From Hominiventricola filiformis (GTDB lineage Bacteria; Bacillota; Clostridia; Lachnospirales; Lachnospiraceae), in the NCBI RefSeq assembly GCF_020686965.1, contig NZ_JAJEPS010000013.1, positions 1 through 64,000 of the forward strand: DNA of 64,000 nucleotides, written 5' to 3'. The position numbers and the translations under genes are program-made. Positions 40,381 through 51,400 of the stretch are shown in pieces. The notes below the pieces were generated by a model. That model had not been told where the DNA came from and searched no databases. It saw only the letters and a list, made by a program, of their open reading frames with translations. Positions within the stretch are counted from its first letter, which is position 1; each line of letters starts with the position of its first letter.

Positions 40381-41772
40381 ATGTTAAATGCCATTGAAAC
40401 CATAAATACAGCCGTCAACAACTTCATCTGGGGTGTTCCGGCCATGGTCTGCATCATCGGTGTAGGTCTGTATTTAAGTATCCGAACCGGATTTCTCCAG
40501 ATTCGGAAGTTTCCATATGCCATCCGGACGACCATCGGACGAATGTTCCGCAAAAAGGATGCTTCGGACGGCGCCATTACTCCCTTTCAGGCGGTCTGCA
40601 CCGCTCTGGCTGCCACCGTCGGCACCGGAAATATTGCCGGAGTTGCCGGCGCGCTTGCCATCGGTGGTCCGGGCGCAGTCTTCTGGATGTGGGTTTCTGC
40701 CCTGCTCGGTATGTGTACCAAATTTTCTGAAGTTACCCTGGCAGTCCAGTTCCGCGAAACCAATGCGGATGGAGAGCTGGTTGGCGGACCTATGTACTAT
40801 ATTAAGAACGGACTGCCCAAATGCTGGCACTGGCTTGCATATCTTTTTGCCGCATTCGGTGTACTGACGGTCTTCGGTACCGGAAATGCAACCCAGGTTA
40901 ATACGATTACCACTGCCATCAATTCTGCCCTGACCAACTATGGTCTGCTGAAACCGGACCAGATTTCCACTTCCAATCTGATCATTGGCATCGTCATCAC
41001 CATCATGATTGCCATGATTCTGTTAGGCGGCATCAAACGAATCGGTCAGGTGACCGAAAAACTGGTTCCATTCATGGCACTGCTTTATATCGTACTGGCT
41101 CTTGGTGTAATTCTTCTCAACCTTCATGTAGTTCCGAGTGTATTTGCTTCCATTATTGAAGGTGCGTTCCATCCTTCCGCAATCACCGGTGGTGTCGTGG
41201 GAAGTCTGTTCCTTAGTATGAAAAAGGGTGTTTCCAGAGGAATTTTCTCCAATGAGGCTGGTCTTGGTACCGGATCCATTGCCCATGCATGTGCCGATAC
41301 CAGAAAACCTGTAAAGCAGGGAATGTTCGGTATCTTTGAGGTATTCACGGATACCATCCTGATCTGTACCCTGACCGCTCTGGTCATTCTCTGCAGCCAG
41401 GTATCCATTCCTTACGGCCAGGCGGCTGGAGCCGAACTGACCATTCAGGGCTTTACCGCCACATATGGTAACTGGGTATCCATCTTTACCGCTGTTGCCA
41501 TGTGCTGTTTTGCATTCTCTACTATTCTCGGATGGGGACTTTATGGTGCACGCTGTATTGAATTTCTGTTCTCCAGCAAGGTCACCAAACCATTCATGGT
41601 TGTCTACTCCCTGGTCGCTATCCTCGGTGCTACGGCTGATCTGGGACTCATGTGGAACATTGCCGAGACCTTTAACGGTCTTATGGCCATTCCGAACCTG
41701 ATTGCCCTGTTCCTGTTATCCGGAACGGTAGTTAAACTGACCAAAGCGTATTTTGCACAGGAAAATCCGTAA
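40381..41772 (+). CDS. Alanine/glycine:Na+ symporter (AGCS family)
   Basis: 463 residues, about 11 membrane helices. Family signatures: VPAMVCIIGVGLYLSIRTGFLQIRKF at the start, ALAATVGTGNIAGVAGALAIGGPGAVFWMW with the substrate loop, GGPMYYIKNG, and FSNEAGLGTGSIAHACADT in the second half. It imports alanine or glycine with sodium. The divergent neighbour is the PepV/epimerase operon, so the two units together make sense for scavenging alanine from wall peptides. AAAGAAAGG precedes ATG. Terminator at 41794. Confidence 0.93.
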   Translation: MLNAIETINTAVNNFIWGVPAMVCIIGVGLYLSIRTGFLQIRKFPYAIRTTIGRMFRKKDASDGAITPFQAVCTALAATVGTGNIAGVAGALAIGGPGAVFWMWVSALLGMCTKFSEVTLAVQFRETNADGELVGGPMYYIKNGLPKCWHWLAYLFAAFGVLTVFGTGNATQVNTITTAINSALTNYGLLKPDQISTSNLIIGIVITIMIAMILLGGIKRIGQVTEKLVPFMALLYIVLALGVILLNLHVVPSVFASIIEGAFHPSAITGGVVGSLFLSMKKGVSRGIFSNEAGLGTGSIAHACADTRKPVKQGMFGIFEVFTDTILICTLTALVILCSQVSIPYGQAAGAELTIQGFTATYGNWVSIFTAVAMCCFAFSTILGWGLYGARCIEFLFSSKVTKPFMVVYSLVAILGATADLGLMWNIAETFNGLMAIPNLIALFLLSGTVVKLTKAYFAQENP

Positions 41773-41793
41773 AACAATTATGAAATAATACAA

Positions 41794-41826
41794 GACCCGG
41801 AAGACTTGAACTTCGTCTTCCGGGTC
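41794..41826. terminator. Bidirectional terminator
   Basis: GACCCGGAAGAC pairs with GTCTTCCGGGTC (12 bp perfect), followed by ATATTTTTATATTTTT. It lies between convergent genes. Confidence 0.9.
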
Positions 41827-41848
41827 ATATTTTTATATTTTTAAATTC

Positions 41849-42280
41849 TTACGCTTCTTTTTCCGTGAATACCACGTATTCGCCGCCGTAATTGCCCCAC
41901 CAGGTGCTCGGGTAATCCCCTGTCATATAGATGGTACAGAACAGCATCTCCGTTGCATTCAGCTTTGCACAAATAGAAAGTAAAATTTCATTAACAGGGA
42001 ACAGTACCTGTCCTTCTTCATGCTCCATCTGATGGATGTATTCTAATTCCTGATACGTCAGCACCGTATCGATCTGCTGCCGTGCCTGCTCCGGCAATGT
42101 AAAATAGTAGAAATCCACATACATATTTTTGCAGCCGAGCATTTCCCACATTTCCATAAATTTATCCACCGCCTGAAATGCATTCATCCGGATAATCTGA
42201 TTTTCATACTGCTGCATGCCATCCGTCACTTTTTCAAAATAAATGGCTCCTTCTTTTTTCAACTCTTCCACTGTCATCAT
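41849..42280 (-). CDS. Conserved hypothetical protein in FtsW/PadR unit
   Basis: 143 residues, acidic, no membrane segment. It shows YVDFYYFTLPEQARQQIDTVLTYQELEYIHQMEHEEGQVLFPVNEILLSICAKLNATEMLFCTIYMTGDYPSTWWGNYGGEYVVF, a mixed alpha/beta protein with conserved-looking tryptophans near the end. Not recognised. It is encoded 38 bp after the FtsW-like gene on the same strand and shares its terminator, so it could be involved with wall growth. Confidence 0.65.
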   Translation of the reverse strand: MMTVEELKKEGAIYFEKVTDGMQQYENQIIRMNAFQAVDKFMEMWEMLGCKNMYVDFYYFTLPEQARQQIDTVLTYQELEYIHQMEHEEGQVLFPVNEILLSICAKLNATEMLFCTIYMTGDYPSTWWGNYGGEYVVFTEKEA

Positions 42281-42318
42281 GAATATTTTTCCTCCAGATT
42301 CTGCGGCACTTCTGCGCC

Positions 42319-43653
42319 TTATTCCGCAGATGCCGGATGCATTCGTTTTACCGGATTCCCCGGTAGGATGTCCTTATATCGATAAATGCTGAGCACCAGC
42401 CCGGTCAGGATATAAGAACTGACCATATTACTGCCGCCTGCGGAAAAGAAGGGAATGGTAATGGCTGCAGACGGAAGCAATCCCAGGTTCATGGCAAGCA
42501 CCAGTCCTGACTGAGCTAAAAGCACCATACTACAGCCATAACCGACCATCATCCCCAGCTGATTTTTCTGATGAGAAGATATGTGGAACATTTTCACCCA
42601 CAGAAGCAGAAGTAATGCCACTGCTGTCACCGCCGCCAGTAATCCATAGGCGGAAGTCAGACTTACGAGAATGTACTCACTGTTCCATCCCGGCAGTTTC
42701 TGCCAGACATGATTCCCTGAAGCTCCCAGTAACCGGCTTGTTCTGAGACACTCATATGCAGTCTGCGCAGCATAACTTGGCTCACCATATCCAAGCCATG
42801 CCTGTAATCTCTTTACCTGATATTCTGCAAGCATTCCCGTTCCGAGCATCATCGCCGGAGCCAGTATCATCATTCCCCATACAGCTGCCAGCATTTTCCT
42901 CGGACTGACCTGATACCAGCCCTTTCCTACTGCAATGGAGAACAATAACAGACAGATAAACAGAAGCATCACTGCCTGATTCAGTCCTGGAAGCCGAAGC
43001 ACCAGAAATACCGGCAGCAATGTCCAGATCAGAAGTCCTGTAAGTCCTTTATAACTTCTTCCTCTGTAGGTGTACAGTACCGCAGCATACGCAGGAACAT
43101 ACAGCCAGATCATTCCAAAGGTCGGAATCATCACCGGCCCGACCCGCAGGCCATAGATTCTCCCATATACCTGTACTCCCGTAACCAGTGACAGCAGAAT
43201 AAAAAGGAGAATTCCACCTGCAATCTGTCTGCTCCATTTACCAAGAACACTGTAATCAATCCGGCAGACCAGAATCATCAGCAAAAATCCGGTCACGGTA
43301 TATTTCACCTGCTGATGAAACCAGTACTCCATTCCATTTATGGAATTATCTCCTGCGAGGAATAGCATGGCTCCATAGAACACAAGACTCAACACACTGA
43401 TCAGGCTGACCAGTACCAGCATCTCCACCGACATATGGGGCCGATGAATCCGGTCCAGCGCCACACCAGTTTCCACAGGATCGCCCATTTCCCGGACTGC
43501 AAGCTCCAACGCCTGTTCGTGATCCGTTCCTTCTTCTTCAAAGGCTTCGGCCTGATCAAGAATATGGTCTTTTAATTCTTCCGCAATGGAATCATGTATC
43601 TTGCTGCAGCGCACCTGTTCTGTCACTGTTCTGAGGTATTCATCCATTCTCAT
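42319..43653 (-). CDS. FtsW/RodA/SpoVE-like protein with HAAS-like N-terminus
   Basis: 444 residues from ATG 43653 (GGAGGTG upstream, inside the end of padR). Residues 1-85 (MDEYLRTVTEQVRCSKIHDSIAEELKDHILDQAEAFEEEG...VREMGDPVETGVALDRIHRP) are a cytosolic HAAS-like helical domain of the kind usually paired with PadR regulators. The rest has about ten membrane segments in the SEDS order, with the final stretch LGLLPSAAITIPFFSAGGSNMVSSYILTGLVLSIYRY corresponding to the FtsW/RodA signature (PFxSxGGS). SEDS proteins polymerise glycan strands. The fusion of HAAS with a SEDS protein and PadR control suggests a dedicated, induced wall-synthesis step. No partner penicillin-binding protein is adjacent. 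Confidence 0.82.
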   Translation of the reverse strand: MRMDEYLRTVTEQVRCSKIHDSIAEELKDHILDQAEAFEEEGTDHEQALELAVREMGDPVETGVALDRIHRPHMSVEMLVLVSLISVLSLVFYGAMLFLAGDNSINGMEYWFHQQVKYTVTGFLLMILVCRIDYSVLGKWSRQIAGGILLFILLSLVTGVQVYGRIYGLRVGPVMIPTFGMIWLYVPAYAAVLYTYRGRSYKGLTGLLIWTLLPVFLVLRLPGLNQAVMLLFICLLLFSIAVGKGWYQVSPRKMLAAVWGMMILAPAMMLGTGMLAEYQVKRLQAWLGYGEPSYAAQTAYECLRTSRLLGASGNHVWQKLPGWNSEYILVSLTSAYGLLAAVTAVALLLLLWVKMFHISSHQKNQLGMMVGYGCSMVLLAQSGLVLAMNLGLLPSAAITIPFFSAGGSNMVSSYILTGLVLSIYRYKDILPGNPVKRMHPASAE

Positions 43654-43655
43654 GT

Positions 43656-43985
43656 TTACACCTCCATCGCCAGAACATTGCCGACTGCTTTTGAATATTC
43701 CTTCCACTCCTCTTTTTTCTGCTCCAGATGCTTTCTGCCTTCCGGAGTAATCTGATAATATTTCCGGACTTTCCCCAGCACTTCCTGCTCATAGGAATTG
43801 AGGAACTGTTTTTCTTCCAGACCGTGAAGCAGTGGATACAGCGTTCCCGCTTTCAGCTCAAATACATTTTCTGAACGTTTCTTCAGCGTATCAATCATCT
43901 CATACCCATACATGTCTTTTTCTGAAAGCAGTCTCAATATCAGCATCCCCATACTTCCGGACACCAGACTTCTGTCAATTGCCAT
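43656..43985 (-). CDS. PadR family transcriptional regulator
   Basis: 109 residues. SGSMGMLILRLLSEKDMYGYEMIDTLKKRSENVFELKAGTLYPLLHGLEEKQFLNSYEQ...KVRKYYQITPEGRKHLEQKKEEWKEY is a canonical PadR winged helix with its C-terminal dimer helix. It is translated ahead of the HAAS/FtsW gene; the stop codon TAA lies 2 bp before the next ATG. It probably represses its own operon through the palindrome at 44005-44038. Confidence 0.93.
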   Translation of the reverse strand: MAIDRSLVSGSMGMLILRLLSEKDMYGYEMIDTLKKRSENVFELKAGTLYPLLHGLEEKQFLNSYEQEVLGKVRKYYQITPEGRKHLEQKKEEWKEYSKAVGNVLAMEV

Positions 43986-44004
43986 AATAGGATCCTCCTG
44001 TCAT

Positions 44005-44065
44005 TATATAGTTTATCTATATATAGATTAACTATATAGTATATCGACAATCTATATATGTCAAT
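44005..44065 (-). promoter_or_regulatory. PadR promoter with palindromic operator
   Basis: On the minus strand TTGACA (44065-44060), 17-bp spacer and TACTAT (44042-44037). Directly after it is the near-perfect 34-bp palindrome 44005-44038 (TATATAGTTTATCTATA and its complement), just downstream of the start of transcription. Ideal for PadR autorepression. Confidence 0.7.
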
Positions 44066-44080
44066 TGTTTTTCATAAAAA

Positions 44081-44521
44081 TTATCCTTCTGCCTGGATCT
44101 CCGGCTGAAAATCATCCGTATCCCCGCAGAAATAACCACCCAGATGGCTGCTGATATATTCCATTACCTTTTTTGCCTCTTCAAAATCATCCGGGCGAAT
44201 CGTCACAGCATAGGCTGTATGAAGACTGCGATCTTTCATATAAGCTTCCATGGCTTCATCTTCTGAAGCACCGCCAAGGTTCTCCATATCCACGGAGCCT
44301 GCCTCCGGAAGTTCAATCTCCACTACCTCCGCTTCTTCCCAGTATTCTGCCTTCCAGCTCTTCTCCTCTGCGAAAAGCCCATAAATCTGAGCCGGTGTAA
44401 TCTCATCTTCTGCCAGATACAGCCATTCTTTCGGCATCTGCGGACCTTTCGGCGCATTGTTCTTCACAGTCGGTTTTGCAGTTTTTTTCCCATATTTTTT
44501 TCCATATGTTGTATTCTTCAC
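44081..44521 (-). CDS. Conserved hypothetical protein after SPOUT methyltransferase
   Basis: 146 residues from GTG 44521, with GGAGGAG 7 bases upstream. The first 25 residues are basic and low in complexity (KNTTYGKKYGKKTAKPTVKNNAPKG). The rest is an acidic alpha/beta domain (PAQIYGLFAEEKSWKAEYWEEAEVVEIELPEAG...AYAVTIRPDDFEEAKKVMEYISSHLGG). No family recognised. It begins 2 bp after the methyltransferase stop and is surely part of the same message. The basic start could contact RNA, which would agree with its partner. Confidence 0.65.
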   Translation of the reverse strand: MKNTTYGKKYGKKTAKPTVKNNAPKGPQMPKEWLYLAEDEITPAQIYGLFAEEKSWKAEYWEEAEVVEIELPEAGSVDMENLGGASEDEAMEAYMKDRSLHTAYAVTIRPDDFEEAKKVMEYISSHLGGYFCGDTDDFQPEIQAEG

Positions 44522-44523
44522 CG

Positions 44524-45366
44524 TTATTCTCCTCCAGTACTGTTATGCTTTCCAAGCTCCCAGAATGCCACTGCGCTGGCCGCCGCTACATTCAGGGAAT
44601 CCACCCCATGTGACATGGGAATTTTTACAGTATAATCGCAGCCATCTATAGTCTCCGTGAGAAGTCCTTCTCCTTCTGTTCCCAGAATGATGGCCAGTTT
44701 TTCTTCCTTCTGAAGAACCGGGTCGTCAATATTCACGGTATCATTCCGAAGCGCCATGGCAACGTTTTTGAATCCCTGCTCTCTCAAGAATGCGATACCA
44801 TCCTCCGGCCACAGCATCTGCTCATCCAGAAATGCCCATGGGATCTGAAAAACCGTTCCCATACTGACTCTGATTGCCCGGCGGTACAACGGATCACTGC
44901 AGTCAGGCGTTAAGAGAACCGCATCCATATTAAGAGCTGCCGCTGATCTGAAGATAGCTCCCACATTGGTAGGATTCACGACATTTTCCAAAATGGCAAT
45001 TCTTCTTGCACCTGTACATACTTCCGCAGGTGTACGAAGCGGCGGTCGTCTCATGGCACACAGCATTCCCCTGGTCAGTTTGTAGCCGGTAATCTGAGTC
45101 AGCACATCAAACTCCGCCACATAGACCGGTACCTCGCCGCAGCGCGCAATCAGTTCCTTCGCCTCTGTCTCCACATGCTTTTTCTCCGCCAGAAATGAAA
45201 GCGGAATACAGCCTGCATCCAACGCCCGTTCGATCACTCTTGGACTCTCTGCAATAAAAATCCCATTCTCCGGCTCATGACGATTCAAAAGCTGTGTTTC
45301 CCGAAGTCTCGCATAGACATCCAGCTCCGGTGCAGAAAAATCGGTAATCTCTATAATCTGCGGCAT
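44524..45366 (-). CDS. TrmH/SpoU-family RNA 2'-O-methyltransferase
   Basis: 280 residues from ATG 45366 (GGAGAG upstream). An N-terminal substrate-binding domain (LLNRHEPENGIFIAESPRVIERAL) is followed by the SPOUT knotted domain. SPOUT motif 1 is ENVVNPTNVGAIFRSAAALNMDAVLL, motif 2 is IILGTEGEGL, and motif 3 is IPMSHGVDSLNVAAASAVAFWEL. These bind AdoMet in the deep trefoil knot. It methylates the ribose of an unidentified nucleotide in rRNA or tRNA. Gene neighbours give no clear hint about the target. Confidence 0.9.
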   Translation of the reverse strand: MPQIIEITDFSAPELDVYARLRETQLLNRHEPENGIFIAESPRVIERALDAGCIPLSFLAEKKHVETEAKELIARCGEVPVYVAEFDVLTQITGYKLTRGMLCAMRRPPLRTPAEVCTGARRIAILENVVNPTNVGAIFRSAAALNMDAVLLTPDCSDPLYRRAIRVSMGTVFQIPWAFLDEQMLWPEDGIAFLREQGFKNVAMALRNDTVNIDDPVLQKEEKLAIILGTEGEGLLTETIDGCDYTVKIPMSHGVDSLNVAAASAVAFWELGKHNSTGGE

Positions 45367-45437
45367 ATATACTCTCCTGTTCTTCATTCACTGATATTCC
45401 CAGTATAGCATACCTGCCGCAGAATCGCTACTTTGCT

Positions 45438-48400
45438 TTATTTTCTTCTGCGTCTCCAGTCATAAACCGCAACTCCGATGCCAAAACTTGCCATAGATAC
45501 GCAGACAAGCGCCAGCAACAGTATGGGAAATACAGCATCACCGGTATGTGCCGATTCGATCTGCTCCGGTGTACTGACCGGAATTTCCTGCTCAGTTTTT
45601 CCGTCAGAATGTTTCGTCCCTGGTTTCTGCTCAGATTTCGACTCTTCCGGCTGTTCTTCCGGCTGCGCTTGCTCAGATTCCGGTAATAACTCATTAATCA
45701 GCACAAAGACCTGCTTTTCCCCTGTGTCCTTCACTACAATTTCCATTGGTTCCGCGATCTCATATCCATCCGGAGCAGAACGTTCTTTCAGAATATAGTG
45801 GCCAATCGGTAGCTTTTCCATATAAAAGCTTTCTTCCACATGCGTAATAAACGATACCGCCTCGCTTCCATCTTCCCGAAGCAGTACAAGCTCTGCGCCT
45901 GCCAGAAACGTCTTTCCGTCACTTTCTGTCTTTCTTATTTCCACCCGGGTAATATCATCTTCCATAATAATCTGATGTGCATCCAGATCCTTCCAGTACG
46001 TGATGCCACCTGCAGTTTTCTGAATCTGCACCGTCCACTCCTGAAGCCATTCTCCATCCCCGTCTGTCTTCTGTATCAGCCGGAATGGAATTTCCTCTGC
46101 TGTCACATAACCATCTGTCGGACGTATTTCTCTTAAAAGATATATGTGTTCCTGCTCACCGGTCAGTTTTAGTCCCCGGATCTCGTGCAGTTTCTTATCT
46201 GAGATCCAGGCATCCACTATTTTTCCTGTTTCTTTTTCGATAACCGCAAGCTCTGATCCTTCCAGTTCTTCCCCATTCGTCAGATCTCGTTTGCTCACAG
46301 ACACGGAAGTCTGTGTATTTCTTACTTCCTGACGGAATACAAGCACTTCTTCCCCATCCTGCCCGGTATAAGAAGCATCGAAATGATACCGTTCCGGATT
46401 CTGAAGATATCCGCTTGCCGGACAGAGTTCCTCCACATAATAATATCCGCAGGGCAGATCTGCCTCAAAAAGAACCTGACCGTCAGAGTCACTGATCACT
46501 GTTTCCAGAAGCTGATCTTTTGGGATCATCGGTTCTTCATACGGTGTCACCACCCGTTCTCCGCTGATCACATAACCATACAGATCTTCCTCAGCAAAAA
46601 GTCCGAAAACCGCACCTTCTACCGGCAGATTTTTATCACTGTATTTTACAAGTTTGATGGACACCTTCTGCCGTTCATTGATATATGGCGTGTCTTCCGC
46701 CCAGACAACCGGCACTTCCTGTCCTTCATAGACAAGTACCACGTCTTTCACCTCCGGATTTAAAAGAAAACTTCCATCACCGGCTTTCACTTCCCGGATA
46801 TAATAACTTCCAAGCGGCAGATTTTTCACCGATGCGATTCCCGTCCTGTCTGTCTTGACAGTCTCTATCTTCACATCTTTTTTAAGTTTCAATGTCTCGC
46901 CCTCGCTGTTGGTCCATTCTGCATAACGTCCGGTTCCATCCGGTGTAAAAATATCATCCCGTACAAATACATCAAACTGTGCCTGCTCCACACGGCCAAA
47001 CAGATACTGAAAAATCATCTTCAGCAGGTTCTGACGGATTCCGGTAAAAAATTCTCCCTCTTTGGTCACAGAGAAGCTTCCCACCGTCCGCTGGTTCTTC
47101 AAATTGTGCTCTGCAACGAGGTTATCATTTTCCACCAGAAAACGGACTTCTTCCGTGGCCGGATTCAGTTCCCGGTTTGCCTCTTTGGTTTCCTCCGAAG
47201 AAGCCTCATATCCCACATAGTTTTCCGGTGCCAGTGTCTCACGAAGTACATACTGTTTTCCGACCTCCAGTTTCTCAATCAGATGTCCTTCTTTCGTAAG
47301 CAGCGTCTCACCTTCCGGCAGTTCTTCCGGTGAGGCAAGCTCCATATAATATCCGTCTTTCTCATAGAAATAATGCAGTTCTTCCCCGGCTGCCTTTGAC
47401 ACCCAGCTGGCAGACGGTTTCTCCGCCAGCATCCAGGAACCATCTGCCTGCTTCCGAAGATTTCCGTGTTCATCCACAAGAATTTCCCAGATTTCCAGAT
47501 AAGCACCTGGAATAGTCACGCCAGAGACGATATCTGATTTGACAAAGATATGCTTTGTCTTCTGATTTTCATATCGGATATTTGTGTGATCCTGTATCTC
47601 CACTTCCTGGGAGCCAGACTCTCCTTCATAAGAAGCATCCACTTCCACCATCTGATCCGTGGTAGTATAACCTGTCGGCGCCTCCAGCTCCCGAATGTAA
47701 TACTGGCCAAGCGGCAGGTCTTCCGTAAATACCGCCCGGCCTTCTTCATCCGTCACAGCCGTAGCAATCAGCGTATTCGCCGGAATCAGAAGCCTTCCCT
47801 CATCCTGATTGACATAATGAAAGACAGTCTGGACATGACGGTAATCTGGCACGGTTTTATCCGGATTTTCCTTAATATAACTGTAAATATCCGCCCGGTT
47901 GTACAGGCCGTAGACTGCTCCTGCCAAAGGCTCTTTCGTCTCCACATCTGTCTTCTCCACTCCCATGCGGATCTTCTGACGTGCATTGACATAATCGCTG
48001 CTCACCCACTCAAAGTTCACAGTCTGCTCCTGTGGGGTAATGGAGAAATACTGTACTTCTGGATTCAGAACAAATCCATCGCCTGCAGTCACTTCCCGGA
48101 TATAGTAAGAACCAATATAGAGATCTGCAAGATAAGCATAACCTGTTCTGTCTGTAGTCAGGGTCGCAATCTTCTCATCCTGATGCCATACAAGGTAAGC
48201 ATCCGTATCTACCCCATATTCTTCCAAAAGTCTGCGGTCCAGTTCCTGGGTATAGATGTCTTCCGCTGCATACACCTCAAACACGGCTCCCTCAATGGGG
48301 GCATCCTGATATTCAAATACCTGATCTCTGACCTCATACTCTGCTGCATTCCAGATTCGGCGAAAATGAGATGTGCTGATCTTCTCTTTCAACGCAGTTC

Positions 48401-51400
48401 CTTCCCTGTCTGAAGCCCCATACAGCTTTTCACCGTGTTTGATCAGTTCCAGAATTCCTTTCTGTTCCTGATTATCCTGGCAGACTGTGCAGATCAGATT
48501 TCCATACTGATCCATCAGTGTATAGCGGTTATTTCCCATCTGTCCATCCGGATAAACCGTTGCATTGTCAATCACAAAACGGATGGATCTCTTTTCCGCT
48601 GTCTCAATTCGATAACTGAGCAGGCGATCTTCACTGGTATCAGCCAATCGCTGCTCAGCTCCGTTCTGTACATAGCCTTCCGGTGCAGTCAGTTCTGTCA
48701 GTTCATAGGAACCGGTCGGCAGTTTTGCCGGAATTGTGAGATAGCAGTCCACAATTTTCCCCTGCGCATTCTTGAGCAGCGTCGGAGTAAACGGACAGTC
48801 AACTGTCCCATACTTTTTACGGGATGCCGGTTCGTAATACCAGATATAACCATCTCTATCCTGTTTCCAGCCATTTTTCAGAAGCAGCTCATATTCTCTC
48901 TGATCCAGTGTGGCTTTTATTCGATAAGAAGCCCCCTCCTTCAACACGGTCCCCTTCACCATCTCTTCCGGAGTCAGAAGCGTTCCATCCGGTGCCATGA
49001 AGTCTGTATCTGTCTTTACCAGCCGGATATAGGTCTCTGTCCTGTTATTGGAAATATATCTGGTTTCCTGCGGAATACGTCCTTCCACTGCATTTGCCCG
49101 ATATACTCCCGTGTCTTTGTAAATAGACGCATTTTGATGGTCTCCGAAGCGGATATCTCTTGCCTCACTGAAGACTTCTTTCATCACCTGTCTCGTACTG
49201 TCTGTATAGCAGACACCGCCGTCGTCTGTAATCCGTACAAAAAATGGCCGTGCCATCTCATGATTTTCGGGTGTCGTAGTCTCTACAACCACATATGTGC
49301 CAAATGGCAGTTCCGGCGAAACAAGTGCCCCTTTTTCATCAGTAAACATCTCTTTTACCAGGTATTCATTCGCGTTTCCACCTGACACGCTGGCAAGCCA
49401 TCTCCGATCGCCTTCCGTCCAGGTCTCCATACTTCTCTTATAAACCGTTGCCGCACGCTCACCGGTAAAATCATAATCATAAAATTGTCGGATATCATCT
49501 GCCGACCAGGTCTTTCCGTTTTCCGGCTGTAGATGCCTGTTTCTTACCCCTGCAAGTTCCGAGACCAGATATACCGTAAATCCTGCATTTTTCACCGGAA
49601 TCAGTTCGGTCTGGTACTGATTGTCCGACGTCTTTATGAGCGAAAATGCTTTCTTCTGCACATAATCACCGGTATAGATCTTCTCATGCCCGGAATCCGC
49701 ATCATCCATCGTCAGAGTATTACGGTCTGAACGGGCTGTCTCATCACGAAGAATCACTCTCTGTGTCTCATCATCCCAGGTAAAAGTCAGAAAATACGTG
49801 GTCTCATCCAGCATATATCCCTCACTGGCTTTCACTTCTTTCAGTGTATATTTGCCAAGTTCAATCTGATCAAAAGAAAACATCCCATTCTTTCCGATGA
49901 TTCCGGTTCTGACCAGATCACCTTTCCGGTAAATGACTCCTGTATGCCCGTCTGCATGAATGATATCTTCGGCTGCCCGCAGTTCATAGACAGCGCCTTC
50001 CAGTGCAGCATCTCCCTGCACCTGCATGCTCTCGGATTCCGTATCATATTTCTGAACGGTCACTTTTCCTTTCGTGCGTTCATTGATGATCGTTCCATGC
50101 TCCCCTGCCGACGCCGTCAGCGTCTTCAGATTGCAGTATTCCTCCTGCTCCCCTTCTTCTGTCCGGGAACCGGTGATCTCAAAATAGTAGACGGTCTTTC
50201 CTTGTGCATCATCATCTGTCCAGCCGGCCGGATGTCCGGTAATCAGTTCTGACAGTCGATCCTTCCATGCTCCGAAATATCCTTTCCGCGCCTGCTTTTC
50301 CACCAGATAAAATTTTCCCCGATTCTGTTCATTCCAGTAGATCCAGTCACTTAAATAAGTGCCGTCCACCTGTTCTTTTACGGAAATATCCTTTGGCTGA
50401 TAACCGGTGGTCTCCTCATAGTCCTTCGTCAGCCGGTTGTATCGCAGAATCCGGAATACGACTTCCGACAATTTCTTTCCGGTATCCTCATCTCTTTTAT
50501 CTGCCCGAATTTTGATTTTCCACGGTTCATTATAAGCCTTCAGATCTGCCGGAGCGTCAGAAGCCGCCGGATATGTTCCTGCCTGATTGTATGCATTGCC
50601 TTCCGTCAGCATGATCGTCTGTTCTCCTGTAATCTGAATGAAAAACCGGTTGGTCTTCCGGTCAATGGTATAACCATAGGGAGACCGGGTCTCCAGAATC
50701 ATAAACCGTCCTTCATTAGATGGATTGTAATACAACGGACCCACTTCATAAGTTCCATCTTCCCTGTCTGTCATAAGCTTCCGATCCTCATAATGATACG
50801 GTTCATAAGAGCCTGTCTCTTTCTGATATTCATAAACAGAAAACTCCGCATCCGCCAGGGACGCGTCGCTCTGTCCGGTTACAGAATCGTGCTTGGTCAC
50901 ACGAATCCATGCTTCCCACGGTTTATTGTAGAAATCATGCTCCTTACTTTTTTTATTCTTTACAGTCACCTCCCAGCTATTTTCCGGATTATTGCAGTAT
51001 CCATAGGGAGATGCCGTCTCTTCTGCCGTAAATTTCTTTTTCCAGCTATCTTTCCAGTCATCCAGCTCATCCTGCACCTTTTTATCCGCTTCTTCTCTGG
51101 ACGCTTTTTTTGCTTCCTCCTTACTGTGATAGTAGCCTTTGCTGTCTGCATCTGCCCTCTGCTCTGCGTCCAGCGAATCCCAGTCTTTTACATATGTATA
51201 GGTGGAACCTTCCGCACTTGCTTTATGAGTCTCTTCTTCCGTATGTGTGACCATTCCATCTGTGCCGGTTCCATAGGTTTTCCCGTTGATCCGGATCTGA
51301 GCGCCTGCCAGCACCTCATTTGTCAAACCATCATACTTGGTCACAGTCACCTGCGCCTGTACTGTCACACTGTCAGATACACTGGCTGAAGTGCTGCCTG

